The position numbers and the translations under genes were made by a program. This document shows positions 24,817 through 36,910 of a stretch of DNA of 64,000 bases, one piece after another. Origin of the DNA: Pontederia crassipes (Eukaryota > Streptophyta > Magnoliopsida > Commelinales > Pontederiaceae); NCBI GenBank assembly GCA_030549335.1, contig CM060189.1, positions 53,376,953-53,440,952 on the forward strand. The letters are read 5' to 3'. The notes beneath the pieces are model-generated. The model was not told the DNA's origin. It made no database searches and was given only the letters and a program-made list of their open reading frames with translations. Within the stretch, counting starts at the first letter, position 1. Every line of letters begins with the position of its first letter.

Positions 24817-27569
24817 GGCTGCGTTTGAAAACGGAATTGCGGTTTCTCCTAAATTCTTGGTGAATAGCTGAATTGACAGATTAGTTCGATGTGTGTTTGG
24901 ATGGAGTGAAACATAATGACGAAGAAGTAGAAAGTTGATGTGATGGGAAAGAGTTGATGCAATGGATGAATTTGTGGTGAGTTTTGAATTAAAAATAATT
25001 ATTGTAGTTATAAAGTATACTTTTATTATTATTAAAATAAAGTTATAAATTAAAATTTTTTTATGTAAAACATTTTGTTAAAAAACATAGTATATTCAAA
25101 TATAAAAAACATTTATTAAAATTAATTATAATTAATGAGATATTAATTTTTAATAAAATAATAAGTAATAAATAATATTATATTAATCCTATATTGTAAA
25201 TATTTTATATATAATAAATGAATTATTTTATAAGGGTAATGTGTGTGTGAGAGAAAATAAGAAAAGAAAAGAAAAGAAAAGAAAAGAAAAACTAAATACC
25301 AAAAAAAAGAGTCACGTAAAAAAACGTTAGAGCTGCTCCGGTTCCATCAAAAAGTGGAATCGGAGCGCTGGAACTAGGGTCACGTGTCACGGGCGTGCCC
25401 TAGAAATATGATTTGTGCATAATCATGCATTTAAGTAACATACTAAGTTAGCTTGGATGTCCATTTAGTGATATTTATATATAATAATTAATATTTTAAT
25501 TAGTGCATAATGATTACTTAATTATCGAAAAACTTTACAAAGTAATTATATAGGATTATTAAGAATAAATCATAAATTTCTAAATAATATGATATATATA
25601 TTTAAATAGGATTAAGTAAGCTTAATTAGGGTTAAAATATTTAGTTATGACAAAAAATGTGATTGATCATCACTTAAATTCCAAACAGCTGAAGCAGACA
25701 GGTGAGAGCTGCTCAAATAGATATTTTTCCAAACCGCCATAAGACCTCAAAAAATTCTGAAAAAAATATATAATCCACTTAACATTAATGAACAAAAAAG
25801 ACACAACTTGAGTAATGGGATTTTTTTGATAAAAAAACTTAAAGATAATTTCACCCCAGAAATATTATCAGAGGAAGAACTCGAGCGAACCGACCTGGGG
25901 GAAATCAGAAACGTCGGTTGTTCCAGGTGAGTTTTGATACGGACATTTTTCTTCTGATTAAGATAATCATTACTTAGTGATAAATGAACCATAAATTATG
26001 AAATTTTTTATGGTTCATCCATTCGAAGTTAGCTTTCCATGGCCTCTGGAATCAGCTAAAAAAGAGTTTCATAGAGGAATTTATGAACTTACCTTCGCAA
26101 GTCACTCATCTTGTCCCGAGTCTGATACAAGTTCCATTTGTAAATTAGGGCACGATTAGAATAGAGTGAATTAAGGTTTAAAATTTGAATATTCTTAAAT
26201 AGACATTCCGTGAGAGTGGAATCATCCTAGTTGAACTTGTATTTTGGGAGAAATGAATTTTTTATTTCATAGTGATGCTTCTGTCAGATTTCACGACATT
26301 AACATATTGCGACTCGAATTAACTATTTTTGTTATAAGTCTATATAGCGAGTTAAATTCTCTAATTTTTATGACAAAATACTAATTAAGTCTAGTTTTCA
26401 AGAAAATTATGCCCTAGTTAAATGGACAAGTATGAAGAAACATATAAATCAATATTTCAGTGACATACAGTCTGTCAAGGCACAAATCATAGGTCAGATT
26501 GCTTGGGTTGTCCTGACTTACTCATTTAGTAATTGATAATGATACTTGAAAGTTGAAAACCTTAGTATGTCTAGTTTCTAATTAATCTAGAATCATAAAA
26601 TTTATTCATGTGGTTTAAAAGTTATGAATTATTGATTGACAGACACTTAGTCTGAAATCCTGAAACAACACTTAGTTAAGCTTTGGAGAAATAAAAAGTT
26701 TCAAGTGTGAAATAGCTTATGAATATAAATATTGATGCTAGAAATTGGTATTAAAGGAGGTTATATGCATTTTAGAGTGCATAATCATTCATACATCATG
26801 AGCATGCATTGCATATTAGCTTACTAGTGATTGGGAAGTAAAAAGACATTATTGTTTGTAGGAAAACCTCAAGTTGCAAGTGAAAGAGATGAAATCTAAT
26901 AAACCTCCTTGAAGTGATAAAGTACAAGGTGAGTGGGTAAATTTACAACATAGCAAAATGTTATATGTTAATTCTTTTATTTATGGTATTATCTCAAGCA
27001 AAAATTACTATTGTTATTATTGAAATATATCTTGAGCTATGAAAAGTATTTATGATATGTTTCAAGATTTCATATGAGATGGAGTATTATCTTACATCAA
27101 AATATATCCAGAGAACAATGCTTGTGAAGTCAAAATAAGTTTTATTTGATAATGATATGGGATTATGACATGTGTATTTTGATATTGTTAAATTCCATGT
27201 GTTAATTAGTTTGTGAGAAATTTTTTGTAAGGTTGTATAAGACTTAATCCTGTGGGGTTATATGTGAGATAGTTTGTGAAAAAAAATATAATGACAATAT
27301 GCGAATGTCCTATCTTATTGCTTTTTTATTAAACTTTGATTATTATATATGTGTCTTTTGTATGTATTGACAAACAACATAAGATAAGTAAGGGAGGAGG
27401 TTTTGCTGATTTTATTTTTGAAATTGCTAAACATAGTTAAGAGTATGATAATTGGGATTAGAACTTAGTCACGAAGTTGGGTGTGACATCACGTGCGCGA
27501 TGGAACCATGGGTCACGTTTGGTGGAACCGGGACATTGTTCCACCCCAATTCCCAATCCAAATGCGGCC
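24817..27569. mobile_element. Tourist/Harbinger-type MITE split by a solo LTR
   Basis: The left end ggctgcgtttgaaaac and the right end, ccaaatgcggcc, are imperfect inverted repeats. TTA lies on both sides (24814-24816 and 27570-27572), the PIF/Harbinger target duplication. Without the inserted LTR the element is about 644 bp. A second copy of tgatcttcttaggctgcgtt lies 58 bp outside the left end, a small duplication of that terminus. An (AAAAG)n run lies at 25258-25290. Confidence 0.75.
25385..27488. mobile_element. Solo LTR, long Ty3/gypsy-like family (copy A, 2104 bp)
   Basis: It starts tgtcacgggcg and ends gggtgtgaca, and carries a perfect 5-bp duplication, tcacg, at 25380-25384 and 27489-27493. 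No internal region is attached, so it is a solo LTR left by recombination. It matches copy B at 29271-32131 along most of its length but lacks a 0.8-kb segment. The long LTR with TGTCAC/GTGACA termini resembles Del/Tekay chromoviruses; that placement is inference. Confidence 0.9.
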
Positions 27570-27572
27570 TTA

Positions 27573-28403
27573 GAGTCTTGTATGCACACCTTAGAGCCAT
27601 TCCTGTAGCACTTTCTAACATAGAAATTTCAAGTGCTTAGTTTTCTACAACACTTATTGAAATGGTTCTTATTTCATCTCATGCTGATACTTAGTTGTTA
27701 ATTATGAAAATAAATAAGTGTTTCACCTCCTATAAAGAAAGCTTGATATTGTATTGAGACCAAACGGGAAGGTGCATCTTAAACATTATCGATTCCATAA
27801 CATTAGAAGATTTTACGACCTACTTTGTATTTTTCAAAAGCAACATGATCTGAGACATGATAGTAACAAAGATGATATTGCATAACCGACTCTAAAATAA
27901 AAGATTATCATCACACCATATCAAAACTCCCAACAAGATGACAAAAATAAAATAATCAGTGTCAAACATATTTATTTATAGTTAAAAAAATAGCCTAGAA
28001 TAATAAAATTAAATTAATATGAAAAGAAAACATACAAGGTCAAAATAATTAGATGTCGGTAGAAGAATATGCTGTTAAATTCAAGTCTAAAGCATTTGTT
28101 ATCCTTGAATCTTCAACTTGACTTTCTGCACTCAAGTTCAAATATCTTCTATTGTCTCTTATCGGACAAGTGCTTTATTATGTTCATCACTTTTGCAAAC
28201 TCTACATTTTCGTACATTTTTAATAATTTCAAATGCATAAGGATTAAATTTGGTAGAGCTGGAACTTCTTTTCTTCTTTGAATTTGCTGAGTGCCCAAAG
28301 GTTGAACATTCAGCTTAAGAAGCAAATGAATTGATCCATTTATTTGAGATATTTGCTTTTTCATATGATCTCTTTCACAATAAGATGAAGATTGATACCT
28401 TTT
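27573..28403. other. Intergenic DNA between the MITE and the copia element
   Basis: About 0.8 kb of AT-rich sequence with no supported gene. Open frames here either lack features or are antisense to the adjacent LTR. Confidence 0.5.
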
Positions 28404-29064
28404 TGTTGGGGTTCTTACCATGCAAATATGACAAGGAAACATAAAACAAAAAAGGAACGTCGAATACTTGTACAAGATGAAGAGAGAGCCGAATCCGAGT
28501 TCATATGCTACGATGTCGAAGCTATAAAAGGACGTGCATATCAAAGAACGAATTGCATCAGAGCGTGCAGACGTTACATCCTGCGTATCAAATGAACTTG
28601 AGCAACCATCGAGAGAGGATAGAGAAAGAGAGAGAGAGAGGGGAGAAAGAAGTTTGATTTGGGGATGAGTTCTTATTCGTTCTCTACAAAACTTCAAGCA
28701 ATACTTCTCAACGGCATTATAATTTATTTCTCATATTCCGGTGAGATTATTTTGACCACTATCCCTAATTTTGGGAGACATTTATTCTGTGGTATCTAAG
28801 ATTGGTTTCTTGAGATTATTATTGTATTCCTCCGCGTAGTTTAGAGAAGAGACTTTGTAACCTACCATTATTTTATAGTGGAAGATTTGTTGCTTGCTCC
28901 CATGATTTTTTCTTCTTACGTTGAGAAATTTTTCACGTAATTTTTTTGAGTCTCTGGTCTCATTTATTTTCTTTATATTATTGTCATAATCTCATTATTA
29001 ATGTGCACATTAAAAGGAAAAAAAGATAATTCCGCAAATATCAATTCAACCTTTTTTCCCAACA
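28404..29064 (+). repeat. 5' LTR of the copia element
   Basis: 661 bp from tgttggggttctt to ttttttcccaaca, bounded by TG...CA. It contains a (GA)n run at 28622-28642. The primer-binding site follows directly (29065-29080, gtggtatcagacttgg), a variant of the initiator-tRNA-Met site. The two open frames in this region, one on each strand, are chance frames. Confidence 0.85.
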
Positions 29065-29270
29065 GTGGTATCAGACTTGGTCAGGAAAGCGCACATTACA
29101 ATGGAGGATAATAATGCTTTCAGTTGGATGTCTATGCTCATATGAACAAATTATTCTATCTCGAAGCATCAGATGAAGGACTACCTAAATTGCACGAACT
29201 TTTATGATCCAATTGAAGGTGATGTTGTAAAGTTTAATGACATGGACGATAGAAAGTGGGGGAGGATAAA

Positions 29271-32131
29271 TGTCATGGACGTTATCTACAAACGTCATTT
29301 TTGTATAATCACGCATTTAATTAACATATTAAGTTAGTTTGGATGTTCATTTAGTGATATTTGTATATAGTAATTAATATTTCAATTAGAGCATAATGAT
29401 TACTTAATTATCGATAAAACTTTACAAAGTAAATACATAAGGTTATTAGAAATAAGTTATAAAATTTCTAAATATTATAACATATGTGTTTAAATAGGAT
29501 TAAGTAATCTTAATTAGGGTTAAACACTTAATTATGATAAAAAATGTGATTGGCGATCACTTAAGTTCTAAGCAGCTGAAACAAACATGTGAACGATTGC
29601 TTAAAGGGATATTTTTCCAAACCACATATGATGTACGAAAATTCTGAAAACAATATATAAGAAATCTAACATTATCCTTTGACGACTAAAAATTTCCAGA
29701 GGCAGAACTCGAGCGAAATCGACTGGGAAAAATCGGGAACATCGGTTGTTCAAAGTGAATTTTCATACAAAAATTGTTCTTCTGATTGATAGGTTCATTA
29801 CTTCGGGATTACCAAATCATAAATTATGAAACTTTGTATTGTTAAGACATTCGAAGTTAGCTTTCCATGACCTTTAGAATTACTTAAAAAAGAGTTTCAT
29901 AGAGGAAGTTATGTACTTAATTTCGCTGGTCACTCATCTTGTCCCAAGTATGATACACATTCAACTTGTAAATTAGAGCACAATCAGAATATAATGAATT
30001 AGGTTTACAATTTGGATATGATTAATTAGACAATATAAGAGTTCGGTGAGAAGTGGAATCATCTTATTTGGATTTGTATCTTGGGAGAAATGAAATTTTC
30101 ATTTCACAGTGATTCTTTTGTCAGATTACAGGACATGGACAGATCTCGACCTGAATTATCTATTTTTGTTATAAGGCTATACAATGAGTTAAATTCTCTA
30201 AGTTTTATGAAAAATAATAATGAAGTATTGTTTCAAGAAAAATTATGACCTAGTTAAATGGACAAGAATGAAGAAATATATAAATTAATCTTTCAGTGAC
30301 ACATAGTCTGCCAAGACACAAATCCTAGGTTAGATTGTCTTAGATGTTATGACTTACTCTTGGACTTAGTTAATTATATTTGGGGGTTGGAAATCTTAGT
30401 ATATCTAGTTTCTAATTAATACATAATCATAAGATTTATCCATGTGGTTAAAAAGTTATGAATTATTAATTGACAGACCTTAGTTTGGAATTCTGAGACA
30501 ACACTTAGTTAAACTAAGGGGAATTGAGAAGTTCCAATTGTGAAATAGCCTATTAACATAAATACCTGAAGTTAAAAATTGATATTAGAAGAGGATATAT
30601 GCATTTTAGGGTGCATAAGCATTCATACATCATGAGTATGCATTGCATATTACCTTATTAGTGATTGTAAAGTAAAAATGCATTATTGCTTGTAGGAAAG
30701 TATCAAGTTGCAAGTGAAAGGGAGGAAATCTAATAAACATATTTGAAGGGATAAAGTATAAGGTGACTGGATAAATTTATAATATAGAAAAATGATATAT
30801 GTTACTTTTTTTATTTATGATATTATTTCAAGGAAATGTTATTATTAGTATTGTTATTGTAACATACCTTGAGTTAAGAAAGATATTTATGATACGTTTA
30901 AAGACTTCATATGAGATGGAGTATCCTCTTACATCAAAATATTTTCAGAGAATAATACTTGTAAACTTAAAATAAGTTTACTTGATATTGATATATGATG
31001 ATGATATGTTATTTTGTTATTATAAAACTCCATGTGTACATTGGCCATGCTGAATGAAAAAGATTTTTGTGATCACATTCGATATACATGAAGTCTTTGA
31101 ACGTATGTCGGGTGTCTTTGCCTTTTGAGGGCTGCTATGCATGCACGCATTGACCCATGATATATTTTGCGTATGAGAATCATGATTATGTGACACATGA
31201 CCATAGGGGGACACGTATTGACTCATGATTTGTTTTGTGTATTGAGTCATAATTTTCTCTGCGTATTCGATACTCTTGATTATGAAGTTCTGCTTAACTG
31301 TATGACACGCAATCATGGAGAGACACATATTGACCCATGATTTGCTCTGCGTATCCGAGACTCCTAATTATAAAGCTCTACTTAACTATATGACACATGA
31401 TCATGGAGGAATACGTATTGACCCATAATGAGTATGTGCAATGATACATGTGTGGAGTTTAATTATGAAAATGATGATATATTGAGTTACTTTTACTTAT
31501 GTGAAAGTTCATATGATTTGACAAGTTATTTTATATGTGCTATGCTTTAAATATTTTCTCATATGAAAGAAATGTGGTTATTTAAATATTTTATGCACTC
31601 GTATTGTTCCCTATGTTGTACTTTTATTCTACTTACTTAGCAAATGATTGTTGCTCATAATATCCATTTTAAATTTTTTAGATACTCTTAAGGTCTCGAG
31701 TTGAGTCGACTCGAAGTTTGTTTTGCTGCATATAGAAGAGGTCGAGCCGTCGGAGCACTTTTATTTCCCCTTCGCTTTTATTTTTTTTGGAAGCATGCAT
31801 GTAATAGATAATCATAGATGCTTTAATTAAATTTGAAAACTTTTTATAAGGTTGTATAAAACTTGATCATGTAGGGTTATATGTGAAATAGTTTGTGAGA
31901 CAATAGTGACAATGTATGAATGACATGTCTTATAACTTTTATTTAAACTTCGATGAATATATATGCATATTTTGTATGTATTGACAAATAAAACAAGATA
32001 AGTAAGGGAGGAAGGTTTTGCCAATTTTATTTTTAGAATTGCTAAATATAATTACGATTATGATAATTAAAATATAATTGCTAAATATAATTTAGAATTG
32101 CTAAACTTAGTCACGGGAGTGGGGTGTGACA
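29271..32131. mobile_element. Solo LTR of the same family (copy B, 2861 bp) nested in copia gag
   Basis: tgtcatggac to gggtgtgaca, flanked by perfect ataaa duplications at 29266-29270 and 32132-32136. Removing it and one duplication rejoins the gag frame across the site. It aligns with copy A over its first 1.75 kb and last 0.3 kb. Between them it carries about 0.8 kb absent from copy A. Confidence 0.92.
31191..31435. repeat. Tandem repeats within solo LTR B
   Basis: Three diverged units start tgacacatga or tgacacgca at 31191, 31303 and 31391. Each continues with an acgtattgacccatgattt phrase. Spacing is 112 and 88 bp, so unit length varies. They lie in the part of the LTR missing from copy A. 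Confidence 0.75.
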
Positions 32132-34735
32132 ATAAAGACCAAGATGGTTGCATAAATCCGACAATGGGTTGGCGATAAAGTATTTCATCATATCACAAAT
32201 ATTGATGAACCAAATGAAGTGTGGAAAAAATTACAAGAAATATATGAGCGCAAATCACCGCAGAATAAGGTGTTGCTAATGAAGAAACTTGTTAACAATG
32301 ATGGTCATTCTATTGCAAAATATCTTGGCAGCTTTCAGAAATTGATTAATAAGTTGTTCTCAATGAAGATCGTGTTTGAAGATGAGATCCAAACATTATT
32401 ACTGCTGAGCTCATTACCTGATAGTTGAAAACACTTGTTATCTCTCTAAAGAACTCTGCTTTAGGTGGACAGTTATCTTTAAAAACTATAAAAAATAGTC
32501 TGTTCAATAAAGAAAAGAAGGCAAGAGTAGAATCTCAACATTAAATCAGAGACATTCATCGTAGAAGATTACAGGAGAAACAAAGAGAGGAACTTTCCTA
32601 ACCACGATAGATCAATGTCAAGAGGAAAGTTGAAGTTCAGAAAAGAAGTCATATGTTATCATTGTGGCAAGGCAGGGACACTTCAAGAAGGAATGCATAA
32701 AATTAAAACACGATCAATCACATGAAGGGTATGAAGATATTGAAAAGGAGAAGAAGGACAATGATGGAAACAACGTTGCGATAGCTACATCCATCCTTTC
32801 TTACTCAAGAAGAGGAAGAAGATGATGTCAATGTTGTGAGCAAAGATTCAATTTGGACCTTAGACACTGCAGCTTCATTTTATGTTACCCATCGTAGAGA
32901 TGAATTCTCAATATATAGAGAGAAAGCATTCAGGTTAGTAAAGATGAAAAACAAGTCGGAGTATCAAATTGTTGACATTGGAGACATTTAATTGAAGATC
33001 AATACAAGATGCAAGATTGTACTGAAAGATGTGAGGCATGTAACTGTAATTCATCTAAACCTAATTTCAGTTGGCAAATTAGACGACAATGTCTATGAGA
33101 GCAACTTCAAAAGGGGGTGTGGAAACTCAAGAAAGATGCACTCCTACTAGAGAAAAGATACAAAAATGATACACTCTACAAGACTGAAGCACAATACTGC
33201 ATCGAAGCGATAAACATGACTCAAGAGATGTCAACTTCTGAGTTATGGCACAATCGATTTGGTCACATAGATGAGAAAAGACTTCAAATATTAACTCGAC
33301 GAAATCTATTACCAGATATGAAAGACACTTCACTTGATATATGTGTTCATTGTTTGACTTGTAAGCAGACTAGAGTTATATTCAATAAAACTTCTTCATG
33401 TAAAAGTTCACACATACTTAGATTTGGTGCATACTGATGTCTACTATATGAAGGATAAAACTAGGTGATGTTCTTGATTTTGTTACATTTATTGATGACC
33501 ATTCTAGAAGAGTTTGGGCTTTTTCAATAGCACACAAAAATAAGGTGTTGATAGAGTTCAAGAAGTTTCATGCCAAAGTCAAAAGAGAAACTGGCAAGAA
33601 GTTCAAGCATATTTTGGCGGACAATGGCGATGAATACAAGGGATCGTTTGAAGAATACTGCAACACTTATAGCATTAAGTTTGAGAAGATAGTTCTCAAG
33701 ACTTCTCGATAAAATGGTGTTGCTGAGAGAATGAACAAAACAATTGAAGAACATGTCAAATATATGCTTTTACATGCTAAGCTATCGAACGATTTTTGGG
33801 GTTGGTGAAGCAATGATGACTGCAGTTGAATCACCATCTGGTGACATACCTATAAAATTTTAGTCAAGGAAGGATGTTTCGTACAAGCATATCAAAGTGT
33901 TCGATTGTAGATCTTTTGTTCACATCCCTAGTGATGAGTGATCAAAACTTGATAGCAAACCGAAAAATATATATTTCTCAAATATGAAGGTGAAGAATTT
34001 GGCTGCAGACTCTGAGATTATGTTATTGTCGTGTTCATGGAACACCAGACGATTGAAGACCTGTCAAAAGACAAAGATCTAAAACCTTCACAAGTTATTT
34101 AGCTGAGCCGAGTTCAATTGATGTGCCAACCGAAGATGACATTGCTCCAGAAGTTGATAGTGATAGCAGCTCACATAATTCAGACGTACCTTCGAATAGA
34201 CAAGATAGTGATGATGAGCCACCTGTCGAGCATGATGCATTAGTACAAGAGTCTCAATTGAGAAGATCGAACATACAAAGACAAGAGTCAAAGCGGTACT
34301 CCCCGACATAGTATGTGTTATTAACTGAAGTGAGAGAATTAGTGTGCTATCAAGAAGTCTTGTCACATGAGCAGAAGAATGAGTTAATGAAAGTCATGCA
34401 GGTGAGATGCAATCTCAGCATGAGAACAACACTTACAAACTAGTAAAACTTCCAAAAGAGAAGAGGGTACTAAAAAATAGGTGGGTGTTTTTATTGAAGA
34501 GTGAAGAAAATAATCAACACCCGAAATACAAGGCAATGTTAGTTGTCAAGAGGTTCAGTAAAAAAAAATAATTGATTTTGACGAGATATTCTCACCAATA
34601 ATCAAAATGTCATCAATTTGAGTGGTCCTTGGATTATCTACTATAAAGATTTGGAAATTCAACAACTAGATGTCAAGACAACTTTTTCTCCATGGTGACT
34701 TGGAAGAAGCAATTTACATGGAACAATCAAAACTT

Positions 34736-35231
34736 ACATATATAAAATAATAAATTTTATTTGTCATTACGTAATTGTATATATATATTCAATATTTAAA
34801 TCCTAATCCTAATTCAACTCCTCATACGTGGAGTCAGAATAATTTAAAAATTATGCTGAAAACAAATGAAAACATATATCATTTAAAGGCACCTTAATAT
34901 ATAAGACTTTTTAAAGATGAATAAAAATTCAAATGAAAAATATATAGGTTCACAACAAAATCAAAACAACATTGATAATATCTTTGATAGGTTACCTAAA
35001 TAAAAATGTTTAAAATCAAACAAGACATTAGGAAATATATTTGATAGGTTACCTAAATAATGTGTCTAAAAAATAGTGAAATTTAATTAACAACGGTGCT
35101 TACTAATAAAATTAATTGCTTACATAGAAATATAAGAAATATTTAATTTGAGTAAGAGTATGAGTTTTAACCATATCTAGAAATAATAAGATACATAAAA
35201 TTATTTTAGACTTTGTGTGACATGTTGTTTT
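34736..35231. other. AT-rich spacer with short direct repeats
   Basis: No gene. A tttgataggttacctaaata phrase occurs twice, near 34984 and 35040. Confidence 0.6.
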
Positions 35232-35570
35232 CTATGTGTTTATGTAGCTATTGGTCAAAAAGCATCCTCCGTGGCTTAGGTAGTGACTACTTTCCAGGAA
35301 AAGGGGGCAATGGAATACACTATTGCTGCGGATTCACCTGCTACATTACAATACCTCGCTCCTTATACGGGAGCCGCTCTAGCTGAATATTTTATGTATC
35401 GTGAACGACATACTTTAATAATTTATGATGATCTCTCCAAACAGGTGCAAGCTTATCGCCAAATGTCTCTTCTATTAAAAAGACCTCCCGGCCATGAAGC
35501 TTATCCAGGAGATATTTTTTATTTGCATTCACGACTTTTAGAAAGAGTCACTAAATCAAGTTCTTTCTAT
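35232..35570 (+). pseudogene. atpA: Nuclear insertion of chloroplast DNA: atpA fragment
   Basis: The reading frame is the middle of the plastid ATP synthase CF1 alpha subunit. It runs from AIGQKASSVA through [48 protein letters not shown] and [18 protein letters not shown] to [11 protein letters not shown]. The glutamine after SSVA has become TAG. A small deletion removes about five residues before the [10 protein letters not shown] stretch, and several substitutions are present (RREAYP-type residues altered). No other plastid genes flank it. It is a degraded nuclear plastid insertion of about 340 bp and is not expressed as a protein. Confidence 0.93.
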
Positions 35571-36862
35571 TGTTGTTTAATAATTCTAATCCTAATTATG
35601 ATTAATATGCAAAATATAAAATATAATGTAATACATTTTGTTATTATTTTCATAATTTTATTGATAAATAAAAAACCATCATATAATAAAGGGGTCGCTA
35701 CATAATCTAAAATAGCAAATCTAAAATCTAAAAAATAACTAAAAACTATAATATAAGTAGGTATCTTGAAATGATTAAATAAAGAAAAAAGAAATAACTA
35801 AACTAATTAAATATAAAAAGTAAATTTGATTTGAGTCAAGTACAAGTTTTAGAATTTTGTTATCTAATTTTTTAGTTTTGGGTTTGTTTAAATAAAAATA
35901 TTAATAGTAAAAATTTTTTATATAGGATAACGATATATGTACAGTTAAAACTAGGAGCGACACCCGACCCTATCGGGGCGGGAGACATTCCCCCGACCCT
36001 GACCCCACTCCGAATCCCTAGTTGGTTGAAATTTTATCCCCTCTCTCGATCCCCACGGGCCCCGGACCTTCGCCACGCTCTTCTAACAAGAACCGTCACT
36101 ACACTTTTCAAATGAGCGCCACTGTCATCACTCTCCTTCGCGGTGGAATTTCAATTATTATCTTTCAAGAATTTAAGCTTAGAATATGTTAGTATTTTTC
36201 TCAATAAACAGAAAAACCATCTTAAAATGAAATGTTAGTCATATAAAGCCTAAAAGTATAAAAAAATGTTAAAAAATAATTTAGATTTTGAATAAATGTT
36301 AGTGCTTATGTTTGAATAAATATCTTATATTTAATTATATAATTTTATATTCAAATATTATTTTCTATGTCATTTTAAAAAAAATTCATCAATTCATATT
36401 ATCCCATTGATATTATAGAAAAAAATATATATGTGGAAACATTCGTTTTAATATAATTCATACAGATCTATTTAAAATGATGTTATTTATGTATTTTTTA
36501 TATAAAGTCACCGTTAAATATTAAAAATATTTTTTGATATGTTTTATATATCATGATTATATTATTATTAACTTTTATAATATCCGTGCCATGAGACTTA
36601 GCACTTGTGATTTTTAGAACACAAAGATCCATTCGACACCAGTTTGAATCTTAGAATCGTCGATGGCTTTCGGATCGGACATTTGAGTCGGTTGGATCCT
36701 CATCAGTCTTTGTCGATCCGTACTCGCGATTAGCATCTTAGCATCGTTTTTAAGGTGGTTCCCATCTGCAGCAGAGGCCATCCTGTGACATATAATCCCA
36801 TATGATGTTTCATCCATAAGATTTATCAGAACCACTAGCAAGTTAAAAAAAAAAAGATAAAA
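35571..36862. other. Intergenic DNA upstream of the CCR-like gene
   Basis: Mostly AT-rich. A GC-richer patch at 35945-36130 (cacccgaccc, cggggcggga) resembles the ends of the hAT-type element at 4793-5274 but no paired ends were found. The minus-strand frame at 36614-36841 shows no recognisable domain. Confidence 0.4.
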
Positions 36863-36891
36863 GAGAGAGGGGAGAGAGAGAGAGAGAGAAC
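36863..36891 (+). repeat. (GA)n run in the CCR-like leader
   Basis: gagagagggg followed by an uninterrupted run of GA dinucleotides lies 20-48 bp before the start codon, in the probable 5' untranslated leader. GA/CT leaders are common in plant genes and can influence promoter activity. Confidence 0.8.
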
Positions 36892-36910
36892 CTGGCAGGA
36901 AGGAGAGAGG

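Larger units (their letters stand above)
28404..34735 (+). mobile_element. Ty1/copia retrotransposon, 3'-truncated and interrupted
   Basis: It begins with an LTR and a primer-binding site. The coding order is gag, protease, integrase, reverse transcriptase, as in Ty1/copia. Gag resumes after a nested LTR (frame 32219-32428, VWKKLQEIYERKS, SLPDS). A zinc knuckle (CYHCGKAG) near 32650 is frameshifted. The protease site reads DTAAS where the family has DSGAS. The GAG-pre-integrase block (ELWHNRFGHIDEKRLQ) and integrase residues (FIDDHS, ADNGDEY) follow, with stops between them. Reverse transcriptase starts (NRWVFLLK) but the sequence ends at GDLEEAIYMEQ near 34730. The 3' half and 3' LTR are gone. 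It is inactive. Confidence 0.9.

Noticed and set aside
28149-28697. 182-codon minus frame
   Set aside because: It overlaps the copia 5' LTR in antisense and includes a translated GA repeat.
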